A stretch of DNA of 64,000 nucleotides, from positions 124,001 through 188,000 of the forward strand of contig JABYQN010000008.1 in the NCBI GenBank assembly GCA_022606135.1. The letters are read 5' to 3'. This DNA comes from Fomes fomentarius (Eukaryota; Basidiomycota; Agaricomycetes; Polyporales; Polyporaceae). Positions 1 through 12,424 of the stretch are shown here, piece by piece. The stretch's first letter is position 1; each line of letters opens with the position of its first letter. The translations under genes were made by a program, and so were the position numbers. The notes beneath the pieces were generated by a model. The model saw only the letters and a list, made by a program, of their open reading frames with translations. It was not told the origin of the DNA and made no database searches.

Positions 1-2940
1 GCGAACTTACGAGTTTTCTTCGCCCTCACCTATCCGCACGTGTAAGCAATGGTTACTTGGGAGAGATGAGGAACATACCATGTTCAAGGGTAGATAGTCA
101 AGGAGAGGTAGGTAGTGGTGGTGAACAACGCAAGGTTCGTGCTAGACATCGTCGGGCTCAGCGAAAGCACCGAGCAGGCCAATGAACACGTGACTGGGCT
201 TAGACAAAATTATCTCGAAGTAAAAGGCGCTCCGATAGTTCCGGTGTAGTCTCTGGATTATCGTCCGCCAACAACTTCACTACTCACGAAGCTGCTGTTA
301 CAATGTCGTAAGAATTCCCACCGAATATGTGAGCTCACGTTGTTGACCATATGGACTCAGAGGCTTCCTCATACAATGTTTCGTATCCGAATCCAACAAA
401 GAATTCAGAACACTGTGTTGCCATCGGAAGGACTGGTGACAGTGGGATCCTATTTCCACTCGGCGAAGACCGCCCACTGTGTATACGACGTACGGGCGTA
501 AGCTATATCCCCGTTGTTCCTCATACTTGACCATCCTCACAAAATTGTACTGGTAGCGAGTTTACTAGGCGCTGACCTCTACTCATGTGCATTGCACCAT
601 GCTTCTCCCATCACGACAGAAGTAGGATCGCATCTCCGTCAAAGTTCTTCTGTTTGCGATACCACCCTCTCTTTTCAATACAGCGATACAGCGATACAAC
701 GAGGGTGGTCCTTACGGAATATGGAACAAGGCAGACCAGGCTGGGCTGTGGGGGTAGGATCACGGTTCACAACCCCCATCTGTCCCCGAATGGTTGGTAC
801 TGAAATCCGCGGATGCGCCAGCCGTGCGATAGGACGATACACCCCATGGATCAAGCGCTTGTGGCGCTTTAGCAAGTGTTGCGTTGGACTTTTGGACACT
901 CGGTCCTCCCACGACCTGCTGCAGTTGACTCAGACTTCACTGGGAAGACGTCCATGCTACCGCCGCCGCCCTGCAGTGGATCTACCGCGTGCTGACAGTA
1001 CCCCCGCCAAGATAGACACCCCTTGGTATTCGGAGGTTTGCGCAAGCTGCAGCTCCATGATGTCGGGTGTAGAGGGTCGAGAGACGTCGTGCTGACTACT
1101 GATTGCCGTGGTTGGTAAGAAATCCGCCCTACTGCGACACGCTTTTCTCCTAGGAGACCCATGCAGGTTGCCAGCTATGCATTATTGGCACAATAGAAGG
1201 TGCCACCTCATCGTTCAACTCCCGCTATGTACCACTATGCCCTCGGGTGTCCAGGGAGATCAAGGACGAAGTCTCCTACAAGTGCTTCAATGGACGTCTG
1301 GTATGCATAATGGGGATTGCACCCGCCTTTTCTTTCCAATGCATGGAAGCCTCTAATCTCTTGCATCCGCGTTTCCGGAGCATCACCACATACCTGCGTC
1401 TGCGAATTGAACGTATTCCCGATGCCGCTCGGTGTTGCAGGTATGCAACTACCCATTATACCCATCACACTATGCGAAGCCTGCAAGTTGGACAGCCATG
1501 ACTCCATACGCGCGACCGACTAGCCCTGGCCGCTTTCCCGCCGCAGGCCCCAGAGCGAGCCTCCGACGCTACACAACTGGACGACGTTTCTCATGATCGT
1601 TGACGACAGCGCCCGTGGGGCGATAAGGAAGCATGTACATCGCCGCCACAAGGAAGAAGCGCTATGGGAGGATCCGCTGGTAGCAGCTGCGAGCTGGACG
1701 GGGTAGACTTCGTTGGACAGCGATGGCAAAAGAACGCATCCTACACTCCAGAAGCGGTATTCGGCACGCCAACTGTGCCGAAGTGGGCAGTAAGCAGGCC
1801 AGCGTATCTACTCCCAAGCACCGTCTAGTGCGAACGAGTGTCTAAGCCCGTAGGTTCGAACCCCCGATTAGCACGCCGACGCCGAGAATTGTGACAAGCC
1901 GCAGACACGAGCGTCGAAAACCACTGGCAAACCGGACGCTCGCTGCACGCCACACCCCCGCCAAACGCGGGCTCGCTACACCTTTCCCGACACGAAGCGC
2001 AAAGGTGTAGTGATGCTTCCGGGTTCCCCTCGATGCTTCGCGTCACCTTTCCGTTTCGGATGATTGGAAAACGCAATCTTGGTCCGATCTGCAGCTGCCG
2101 GCATTTCATGTCGCCAACACCGTACCCGGATTATTCCTGTTCTAACGCGCGGCTGTTACAAGCCTGTTGGCATGTTATCGTACGCAGGATTCAAGTGTCA
2201 CCTCCGACTCACCTCCGCCTTCCTTTTTCCAGTCGACCTGTTCGGTACGTCCGGTGTTGCGCATAGGTATGGACGCCCGACGCTCAGCCCACTAGTACTA
2301 GAAGCATCACCTCTCAAACCCCAAACGTGCGCCCGTACTCATTCAGTGTGGTTCTTTGTATTCCTGGTCTGACAGCTCGGGGCTGGGGTTTGCGCCGGCC
2401 ATTCCGCTGTAAGGGCGGAATGAACTCGAGGCAGTGATGAACAAGCAACGCGCGGACGTAACGGAGGATATGATTCTGGCGCAAGCAGTCGCGAAGTAAT
2501 TGCCTGGTCTGCTGTGCGTGACATGAATGAAGAGTTTGACAGACATCGAGTGACTTGATACATACCGGCAAAGGCTGTGAATTTGGGGAATGACTCGGCC
2601 GAGTCGTTGCGGTGCAGCCTGAGCGCTCCCGGCGAGAGACCGAGCAAGCGCTCTGTAGGCCGGACGGCGGGCCAGCAGCATGGCGAACGATGTGATCGAC
2701 TGGCGGACCGATATTCGAAGAAACGTGCCGGCATTCTATCAGGAGGCGTCCAGAATCGCAGACAGGGATTGGAGGGCTCCATGGGAGGAGGAAGTGCACG
2801 CAGGATTGGGTACAATCCCGGCAAAGCACCAGCCTCACCGAAGATCCGGCCGGGGCCACGATAGGCGCACGCAGTACCAGTACCGAATGATCGTTTCCGC
2901 AAACCAGCTTGACCAGACTTCCGTTACGTTGATAGTCCTC
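1..2940. other. Gene-poor stretch, no recognisable gene
   Basis: I see no gene I can support here. Open frames up to 225 codons occur on both strands around 2.3-3.0 kb, but they overlap each other in several frames, show no family motif, and the longest runs into the PAL promoter. A palindromic GGTTCGAACC at about 1853 resembles a tRNA B box, but no cloverleaf can be built around it. The stretch may be decayed transposon or ordinary intergenic DNA. Confidence 0.5.
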
Positions 2941-2949
2941 CCGGGCATG

Positions 2950-2956
2950 TATAAAA
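2950..2956 (+). promoter_or_regulatory. TATA box of the PAL gene
   Basis: The string TATAAAA lies 112 bp before the PAL start codon. It is followed by a C- and T-rich leader with CAAC and CTC steps, typical of strongly expressed fungal genes. The assignment rests on position and composition only. Confidence 0.5.
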
Positions 2957-3061
2957 CCTCTGCCATGACTGCCCAGAAAGCCCAACCCCACAGCAGTTCA
3001 TCTGCAAAAACTCGTCCTCCCTCCCGACCCTCTGCTCACCGCAACAACCTCGACTCTCAAC

Positions 3062-5644
3062 ATGCCCGGCCACTCTTACACCAAGCACGTCTCGGTGCCC
3101 GAGACCTCCCCTGCCCTTCTCAAGAAGGCGGCAGCTGCAGCTACATCTCATCCCTCCGATGCCCCCAAGGCCTCCGAGTCTGCACACTTGCTCAGCAAGT
3201 TCATTGAAACTCATCTTGCCTTGGAGACCTACAAGTGAGTTCCCAGTCCTCCAGCTTCGACCTTATCTCAGGTTCCACCAATCCGCCACTGGTCGTGGTC
3301 GGTGGAGCCCGAAGATGAGGCCCGATGCTGAATGAGCATACTCTTGTTTGGCATTAGGTCACTGCTTCCAGGTGCTGACCAAACTTACAGGCATGGCCAG
3401 CCTGTCGTCGTTGATGGCGAAACGCTGTCCGTCCCCGCCGTGGCTGCTGTGGCCCGCTATGGGGCCAATGTCGTGCTCGACGATTCCTCTGAAATTCAGG
3501 ACCGCGTCTTGAAGAGTCGCCAAGTCATCGCTGACAAGGTCAGCAGCCAGAAGAGCGTGTACGGCGTCAGCACTGGCTTTGGCGGGAGCGGTAAGCGTCA
3601 TCGTACTCAAAGAGTTGCAAGCTACCTACTCACCGGCATTCCCTCTATAGCTGACACGCGCACCAGCGACCCACTCACGCTTGGCCTTGCTCTCTTCCAG
3701 CACCAGCACTGTGGTGTCCTTCCGTCCGAGACAGACTATGCACCCACGACTCTTCCCCTTTTGGATCCTCTCACCTCGACGAGCATGCCCGAGTCTTGGG
3801 TTCGTGGCGCAATTCTGATTCGCATGAACTCCCTTATCCGTGGGCATTCCGGCGTCCGCTGGGAGCTCATCGAGCGCATGGGCGCGCTCCTCCGCGAGAA
3901 CGTCGTCCCTCTTGTGCCGCTGCGAGGGAGTATCTCCGCATCTGGAGGTTAGTAATTCTATCTCACTGCGCGCGATACGTCAGGGTCTAAACTTAAAGTT
4001 AGACTTGTCACCGCTTTCGTACATCGCTGGGACGCTCATCGGAAATCCCTCAATCCGCGTATTTGACGGTCCCTCCACCTTCCGCGGGCGTCGGATCGTT
4101 TCTTCGCGCGAGGCGCTTGCCGCCCACCACATCGAGCCCATCTCGCTTGCCTCCAAGGAGCACTTGGGCATCTTGAACGGCACGGCGTTCTCTGCTTCTG
4201 TTGGTGCGCTTGCTGTTCATGAAGCCGTTCATATGGCGCTCCTCGCTGAGGTGGCCACGGCGATGTGCACGGAGGCCATGCTCGGTTCCCGCGGGTCCTT
4301 TGCGCCCTTCATTCATGCTGTCGCCCGCCCACACTCCGGACAAGTTGAAGTTGCGGAAACGATCGCCGGGCTTCTTGATGGTTCCAAGTTTGCCGTTACC
4401 GTCGAGGAGGAGAAGCACATCTCCGCTGACATCGGTGAGCTCCGTCAGGATCGTTACCCGTTGCGCACCTCCGCGCAGTTCCTCGGTCCGCAAGTGGAGG
4501 ACATCCTGTCTGCCTTCGCTGCGATCACCGTTGAGTGCAACTCAAGTAAGTGGCGATATTTTTTCGCGCGCCCCGGTGGATTGGTGCTTACTCCCGTCCT
4601 ATAGCCACTGACAACCCGCTCATTGACGGCGAGACTGGTGAGGTACACCATGGCGGTAACTTCCAGGCCATGTCTGTCACGAACGCGATGGAGAAGACGC
4701 GGCTCGCCATGCACCACCTCGGCAAGCTTCTCTTCGCGCAGTGCACCGAGCTCATGAACCCGACCATGAACCGCGGTCTGCCGCCCAACCTCGCATCCAC
4801 CGACCCGTCGCACAACTACTTCGCCAAGGGTATCGACATTCATACTGCAGCCTACGTAGGGGAGCTCGGATACCTCGCCAACCCTGTGTCCACGCACATT
4901 CAGTCAGCTGAGATGCACAACCAGGCTGTCAAGTACGTGCGGTCCATTCATGATGCCCCACACGAAATCTAACTCTCTTGCAGCTCTCTCGCGCTCATCT
5001 CCGCCCGCGCAACGCTCAACTCCCTCGAGGTGCTGTCGCTTCTCACGGCCAGCTTCCTCTACATTCTCTGCCAGGCTCTGGACCTGCGCGCGATGCAGTA
5101 CGAGTTCCAGCAGGAGGTGGACGACATCCTCCGCGAGGAGCTTGTGCGCTCATTCGGCGCCCACCTTTCCGACGTCGACCTCAACACGCTTCTGCCCGTC
5201 GTCTCGCGTGCGCTCCGTCACTCATTCGAATCTACGAGCACGATGGACGCCGTGTTGCGCATGCGCACTGTCGCCGCCGCGACCACCACCGCGCTCGTCG
5301 ACTTCCTCGCTGTGCACTCCAGCACCGGCGCCCTCGACGAGATCATCTCATTCCGCGCTGCACTCGCCGAGCGCATGACGACGTCGCTCGTTCGCCTCCG
5401 GCAGCAGTACCTGAGCGGTGAGAAGGGCGCGGCGCCCGCGAGCGTGTACTTGGGCAAGTCCCGCGCGTTGTACGAGTATATCCGTGTGACGCTCGGCGTC
5501 CGGATGCACGGTGTGGAGAACGTGCACAACTTCAAGGAGGGCCCTGGCGTTGAGGACCCGACGATTGGCCAAAACATCTCTCTCATTCACGAGGCGATCC
5601 GGGATGGGAAGATGCAAGACATCGTGGTTGGTCTGTTCGCATAG
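3062..5644 (+). CDS. Phenylalanine ammonia-lyase (PAL), six exons
   Basis: The enzyme deaminates L-phenylalanine (in fungi often tyrosine too) to trans-cinnamate without an added cofactor. Exons read as 3062-3234, 3391-3590, 3651-3947, 4003-4545, 4605-4932 and 4984-5644; they join in frame to 733 residues, the usual fungal PAL length. The autocatalytic MIO triad Ala-Ser-Gly is at residues 221-223 in the context [16 protein letters not shown], with intron 3 falling directly after the triad. [11 protein letters not shown] near the N terminus and ECNSTTDNPLID (across intron 4) are further family signatures. The start ATG follows a TATA box and gives a typical variable N-terminal arm. No break was seen. 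Histidine ammonia-lyase is the nearest alternative, but length and C-terminal extension favour PAL. Confidence 0.95.
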
Positions 5645-7762
5645 AGTGCATTCGGACTCGGTGGCTGTTTCGTAATCGTACTCGTCTATAACTCTATTGA
5701 CCGGATGCGTTAGTGTTGCTGTGTATGTATCTGTACTTATAGCCAGCCATAGACCTATAGAGCACATCTACAATCTCTGCCACAGACCAACTAAGAGTGA
5801 TCAGGGTTACAGATGAGTTATAGTTTGCACTGCGACATAACAGTAAGGGTCTTCCGGAGAAAGATCGACGGAGTCGAAAGTGTCTTTCAGGATGGTGGGA
5901 CGCCGCCGCAGTGAAAATTGTGGGAACCTTTCTCGCCACAGGTCGTGGTGTCAAGCCACGACAACTTCTGTGGATCAATAGGGAAACGCTGCAATGACAT
6001 GTGTGGTGCTTCTCAGAATATGCCTATGTTTGACCAATTTGGACCACTGATTGGCGTTGGGGAGTGATAGTGTTCCGCATACCTATTGAGGTTGCGGGGC
6101 GCTAGTACTACTAGTAGGTCAGCACACCAAGTTACGCAGAGTATTCATTCGCAACCATCCCGAGGCCCTTGAACGAGCGCGCCGCGCACTCTAACGAAAT
6201 GGGTATGGATAAATTCAATCAGCCCATTAGGGAGGGAACGTGAATGATTATAGTTTTGAAGCACATGCATGCGGATGATATCGATCCAGAGCCCTCGTTC
6301 TCCCTTTGGGCTCTATAGCGCGGCCACAGTGAATTGCTTATCAGGTATCGCAATAATGTGTATCACCGCCGCTCACTGTCTCAGTCTGGACCATGAATAG
6401 CGATGTGGGAAGTCAAATTAGGAGAATTGAATCCCCGGTACCTCACCGAGATCAGGTTCCCTGCAAAGTGGAATATGGTAATACTACGCGCGCGAATTCA
6501 ACGAGGTTAAGCTCCCATTGACAGCTGCACTGACGTCATCTCTGCATCGTTCTACATCCTTAGAACCATGCGAAGGCCATAGAGCGACAGCTCAGCAGTA
6601 AGATGGGAAGAAGGGAAGAAGGGAAGAAGGGGAAAAGGGAGAGAGTTTCAAGGTTCAGGCGTTCGTCAGTGACCAGTTTGCCGGAGTTCAGGATTATGCA
6701 GTCCGCTGACCATGGGGGGCTAGATGGATATCACACACCTGTATGCTTCCCACCAACTCTTCTCTGTATATCTCAGGCCCTGCCCGGACGTCCCCCACTA
6801 TAGTCGGACAGCTCTCTTATGTAGAAGAGACTGGCAAGATTCATAAGCTCGTCACAAGGACACATTTCACAGAAGAGGTCCTCCGACTTCACATCCATAC
6901 TGTGTTCGAATTCGACGCAACGCAAGTGAGGAACTTGTATGAGATGACAAAGAACGCATGAAAAGCTGCGCTCCGGATCGTGAGTGCACAGGGGGAAGGG
7001 GATAACAGCGCACTCCTTTACTATGTATCTAGGATCTCCACCCGAAGACAGGCTGCCATGAATGTTTTGGAGTACTCTGGGTCGTTGCATACATAAGCGG
7101 CGAGTCCAGAGTAGGCAGCGGGGTGGCAGCCGACTCTGTCTGAGCGCGACGCGTTGTCTTCCCTGCTCATTTCTTTTGTCACTGTGAGAACATTAGATAT
7201 GGAAGAGGAAAGCTAGTGAAATCATCTGTTTATGGAAGGCCTTGACGAGGTGAGCCTGCTGGGAGTCTGGTAACCTGATTAGATCTTCAAGTACTTACGC
7301 GGAGATTCTCGAGACTCGAGAGACATTCCTTCGCCACTGTTTCAACGCAACATCAGAGTTGGGAGACGGCTCAACATCCCGGTTGTAGTGAGATGACCAG
7401 CGAGCTAGGCAAGTGCAAACAAACGACATATAGGGTGCACAGCCAGTGCCAGTGCCAGTGCCGCGCAGCCTGCCACAGCTGTGATCAACGTCAAGGATCC
7501 GATAGTAATAGATCAATCATATTCATACTTTGTCTCTCGTGGACTCCCTCTCACTCTTATTCTTCTCGTCTTTCCCTTCCAATGCGCCGGGGGGCTGCTG
7601 GACGTAGTCTACGGCGGGGATGGTGGTGACTTTGTAGGTTAACCCCATTTTGGTAAGATAAGATCCGTATCCGGGTCGCTTATTCTCAAAATTGTCGGCA
7701 AAACCGTTCGAGTCATCCGACGTGCATTTTGCTCCTCGCCACCACCGTCGACGTCGACGACG
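5645..7762. other. Intergenic region between PAL and carbamoyl-phosphate synthase
   Basis: About 2.1 kb without a supported gene. It holds the PAL 3' region, a purine-rich simple repeat near 6603 and a short CAGTGC-type repeat near 7440. A 72-codon frame at 6743-6961 on + has a plausible amino-acid composition but no recognised family, so it is left uncalled. The last 200 bp should contain the carbamoyl-phosphate synthase promoter; no clear TATA box was seen. Confidence 0.4.
6603..6642. repeat. Purine-rich microsatellite (GGGAAGAA-type)
   Basis: About five imperfect repeats of GGGAAGAA run along the + strand, all purine. It lies in intergenic DNA and has no coding context. Confidence 0.7.
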
Positions 7763-10700
7763 ATGACCGCCGGTCTCCTTCGACTCCAGCATGGCTGGAG
7801 TCCCTCACGACTACTTGGCTCGGCTCGGTTGTCTCGGCAATTCCACCTCTCTCATGCTCGTCGTGCGCTCGCTCCTACTCGCCCTGTCAGAGCAGTTGCT
7901 CGAGCAGTTGTTGGATCATACGGTCAGAAGGACAACGAAGAACACGTCCTTAACTCGCCTTCGGAGCTCGCACGCAAGATCTCGGCGAAGGTTTTGCCCA
8001 AAATCCCCCGCCCAGACGTCAGCAAGGTCCTGATTGTTGGCAGTGGTGGGCTCAGTATCGGTCAGGCTGGCGAGTTTGACTACTCTGGTTCTCAGGCACT
8101 CAAGGCTCTCCGTGAGGAGGGTGTCGACGCGGTTCTCATAAATCCTAACATCGCTACGTGGCAAACTTCGCACCAACTCGCTTCGGAAATCTACTTTTTG
8201 CCCATCACGGCCGACTATGTGGCCTACGTGTTGGAAAAGGAACGACCGGACGGAATACTGCTTACTTTCGGTGGACAAAGCGCCCTGAATGTCGGCATTG
8301 AGCTCGACAAGATGGGCGTTCTCGATCGGCTTGGTGTTCGTGTCTTGGGCACTCCCATTCGTACACTGGAGATATCGGAGGATCGCGACCTATTCGTGCA
8401 GGCACTCAAGGGTATGTCGTTACATTGTTCTTTCGTCTCATCGTTGGAAACTGGATGAGAGTCACGCGAACTACGAAGTCATGGTGCACCCTTCATGTCG
8501 TCACGTGATCGCATATTCCAAGTTGCGTTGCGGAAACTGGATTCTCGAGTATGTACGACGGTCAGTGCTGTGAATCTGCATCTTATGTCTCAGGAACACT
8601 GTGCATATTCTTAGCACTGGCTGCATCGGAAGTATTAGTACGAAATGCCAGTGACATGCCTCTCTGTTCCCTACCAAACGTGACGTTCTTGGAGCGATTG
8701 CCTGTCATTATATTCGCCTAGCTTCTCCGCGCGTGAACCAGTAACTTGGGGTCGTACAATTGGCGCTGGTGGACAAGACGCGAACGCCATGTAGTGCATG
8801 GATACTTCGTGCTATACACATATGTCGCAGGCGAGTGAGATTAGTATACTGGTTTTCTTGTTGCAGAAATCCAATATGTGCCCCCCTCCTGTCAGCGCAT
8901 CCACATTGGTCATGACCGCTGGGAGATGTATGACTGATCTCCTTCGAACAGAAATTGATATCCCCGTTGCTCAATCCACGGCCGTTTCGTCTGTGAATGA
9001 CGCATTAAGTGCGGCGGAGAAGATCGGCTATCCGGTTATACTGCGCTCTGCGTTCACGCTCGGTGGACTTGGTTCCGGCTTTGCGAATAATCCGGACGAA
9101 CTCCGTGATCTATCGGCCAAGAGTCTCAGCCTTAGCCCGCAAGTGCTGATTGAGCGGAGCATGAGAGGTTGGAAGGAACTTGAGTACGAGGTTGTTCGTG
9201 ACGCTGCCGACGTGAGTCATCCTTCGCATACAGCTGGCGGTCGTGCTCACTGTGGATCAGAACACAATCATCTGTTGTAACATGGAGAACTTCGACCCTC
9301 TCGGTACTCATACCGGCGATTCGATAGTCGTAGCGCCTTCGCAAACGCTTCCCGATGACGAATACCATATGCTACGGTCTGCGGCGTTGAAGGTCATTCG
9401 TCATCTTGGCGTTATCGGCGAGTGTAACATCCAGTATGCGCTGAATCCGACGTCAAGAGAATACTGTGTAATTGAGGTTAACGCGCGGTTGAGTCGGTCG
9501 AGGTGGGTTATGCGGACCTTCCCTTCAACAATCGCTGACGCCGCCACAGTGCACTTGCATCTAAGGCAACCGGTTACCCACTGGCATACACGGCAGCGAA
9601 AATTGCCCTGGGGCACACCCTTCCGGAGCTCCCCAATGCGGTGACGAAGACGACGACAGCATGTTTTGAACCATCACTGGATTACATCGTCACGAAGATC
9701 CCTAAGTGGGATCTCGCCAAGTTCACGGCAGTGAATCGCGAGGTCGGCTCCGCGATGAAGTCTGTTGGGGAAGTTATGGCTATCGGGCGCACGTTCGAAG
9801 AGAGTTTGCAAAAGGCGATTCGCCAGGTCGACCCGCGCTGGAAGGGTTTTGAGGCTTACGTCGAACCGGAGGACCTCGATCGGGCTCTCAGCAAACCTAC
9901 GGATATGCGCCTCTTCGCTATCGCATATGCTATCTTCAATAAGCAGTATACAGTCGAGAAGATTCATGAGCTGACCAAAATCGACAAGGTACGTCCCACG
10001 CACGCTGCTGTTGCGTGCCCCTATTGCTCATTGCTGACGTGACTCTGCAGTGGTTCCTGTACAAAATTGAGAACATTGTCAACACGGTTTACGCGCTCAA
10101 GGCTGCTGGTTCCCTGCATGCTGTCGACTACGATCTGATGCAGCGCGCGAAGCGCATGGGCTTTTCGGACGCTCACATCGCCGAACTGGTCGCATCCGAA
10201 GAGCTCGCTGTCCGTGCTCACCGCAAGTCGCTCGGCATCACGCCCTTTGTCAAGCGCATCGATACGCTCGCGGCTGAGTACCCCGCGCATACGAACTATC
10301 TCTATACGACGTATAACGCGTCCGAGCACGACGTCGACTTCGATGAGCATGGCACAATGGTCCTCGGCAGCGGCGTATACCGCATTGGCTCTAGCGTGGA
10401 GTTTGACTGGTGCGCCGTCACTTGCGCGCGCAAGCTCCGCGACATGGGCAGGCGCACAATCATGATCAACTACAATCCGGAGACGGTCTCGACCGACTTC
10501 GACGAGGCGGATCGCTTGTACTTTGAGGAACTTGGTTTCGAGCGCGTCATGGATATCTACGAACTCGAGCAGGCGCAGGGCGTTATCGTCAGCGTCGGAG
10601 GTGCGCCACAGATGGTTCTGGCGCCTGTGTTTTTTCTGATCGTTCGTACTAGGTCAACTTCCTCAAAATATCGCGCTGCGGCTCAAGCAGACTGGTGTTA

Positions 10701-12204
10701 CCGTACTCGGAACGGACCCTGAGCAGATCGACAGTGCGGAGGATCGTCACAAATTCTCGTCTATCCTGGACAGCATTGGCGTCGATCAGCCTGAGTGGGC
10801 TGAGGTCACTTCTGTCGATGCTGCTAAGCAGTTCGCTCAGCGTGTTGGGTCAGTAGCAGTACCTGGTCAATGTCTCGGGTACCGCAGACACAGAACTCAC
10901 GACGTGCCATTGATAGTTATCCCGTCCTCATCCGGCCTTCATATGTCCTGTCCGGCGCTGCCATGAACGTGGTGTACGAGGAGGCGGCGCTCGAGTACAA
11001 CCTGTCGGCCGCTGCCTCGGTTTCCCCCTGCACCCTGTGGTCATCACGAAGTTCATCGGCGACGCTCAAGAGATCGATGTCGACGCAGTCGCGCACAAGG
11101 GCCGTCTCCTCCTCCACGCTATCTCCGAGCACGTTGAGAACGCCGGTGTCCACTCTGGCGACGCCACACTCGTTCTTCCTCCGTTCTCCCTCACTGACGA
11201 CGAGATGCTCCACCTGAAGCAGATCGCGGAGAAGGTCGCTGCTGCGTTCGAGATCTCTGGCCCGTACAACATGCAAATCATCCGCAAGCCATCCGACAAG
11301 GCCGGTGAGCCGGCCGAGTTCAAGGTCATCGAGTGCAACCTGCGCGCGTCGCGGTCGTTCCCATTCGTTTCGAAAGTCCTTGGCCGCAACTTCATTGACA
11401 CTGCAACGGCCGCTATCGTTGACCAGGACGTGCCCAAGCCTGTGGACATCATGGCACAGAAGCGCGACTACACTGCGGTCAAGGTTTCGCAGTTTTCTTG
11501 GACTCGTCTTGCTGGCGCTGATCCCTTCCTGGGTGTCGGTAAGTTATACATATGCCGTTGCGCTTTACAGAACCATGACAGTCATCTTCTCTCCAGAGAT
11601 GGCCAGTACGGGCGAGGTTGCTGCCTTCGGCCGAGACATCCAAGAGGCATACTGGGCGTCTCTCCTGAGTACAACTGGGTTCAAGAAGCCGCGCCCAAAC
11701 ACCGGTGTGCTCATCGGCGGCGACATCACCAAGCCCGAGATGAAGCCCATTGCGCAGACGCTTCTCAACCTTGGTTTCAAACTCTACTGCTCTTCCCCTG
11801 TCGTTGAGGAGTTCTTGAACAGCATCTCGTACGTGTCGGCGAAGCGCATTTTCTTCCCGAAGCAGGACAAGCGAAAGCTGCGCGAGGTCTTCGATGAGTA
11901 CGACATCGAGTGCGTTATCAACCTCGCGAAGGCCCGTGGCCAGGATGCTACCGACGAAGACTACGTTGCACGCCGGTGAGTCTTCGATCTTATATTCATC
12001 CCGCCTATACCGTCCTGATACATGCCTTTGCATAGGAATGCCGTCGACTTCGGCCTCCCGCTGCTCAACAACGCGCGCTGTGCCCAGCTCTTCGTCGAGA
12101 GTCTTGCAGAGAAGATCCCTCAGGGTGGCTTGCGGCCGTACATTGAGGGGCGCATTCCATCAGAAGTCAAGTCGTGGGGCGAATGGATTGGCTCGCGTCC
12201 ATGA
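7763..12204 (+). CDS. Carbamoyl-phosphate synthase large chain, arginine-specific, mitochondrial; one apparent frameshift
   Basis: This is the ammonia- and ATP-using large subunit that makes carbamoyl phosphate for arginine synthesis. Exons: 7763-8411, 8952-9211, 9261-9502, 9550-9988, 10051-10600, 10653-10848, 10917-11538, 11597-11975 and 12036-12204. The first ~60 residues are Arg/Ser/Ala-rich with hardly any acid, as in a mitochondrial presequence. Next come the first ATP-grasp half ([52 protein letters not shown]), the oligomerisation region and the second half ([38 protein letters not shown]), then an MGS-like C terminus. The enzyme is not fused to aspartate transcarbamylase, which points to the arginine rather than the pyrimidine enzyme. 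In exon 7 the frame shifts by one base in a run of five C (about 11023-11029); one extra base would give 1168 residues. Intron 1 is 540 bp, the others 47-68 bp. Confidence 0.93.
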
Positions 12205-12424
12205 GGCAACTTACCTTGACAAGTGACAAGAAACTTCCTAGGCCACGGTGAGGTGGGAGTAGGTAGGGACGAGAAGGTCCATCAATTGAAAAGTATCCTA
12301 GTTTAGACGTGCTCCATCTGTACATGGTATAACTAATCGATTAGACTGCACGACCAAGTCCCAGCGTGTCTTTCATTCACCTTCCATTCGTGCCACAATG
12401 GTGCCGCAACAACATTCTCATCTA

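Noticed and set aside
1850..1866. B-box-like GGTTCGAACC suggesting a tRNA
   Set aside because: The flanks form neither a T-stem nor an acceptor stem, and no A box or anticodon arm is found at the right distance; the motif is simply palindromic.
2314..2991. 225-codon minus-strand frame before PAL
   Set aside because: It overlaps two other long frames, covers the PAL TATA box and has an amino-acid composition typical of random GC-rich DNA.
3332..3390. Alternative PAL start at 3332 ([12 protein letters not shown])
   Set aside because: It is intron 1 sequence read through; the spliced start at 3062 gives the normal fungal N terminus and good splice sites.
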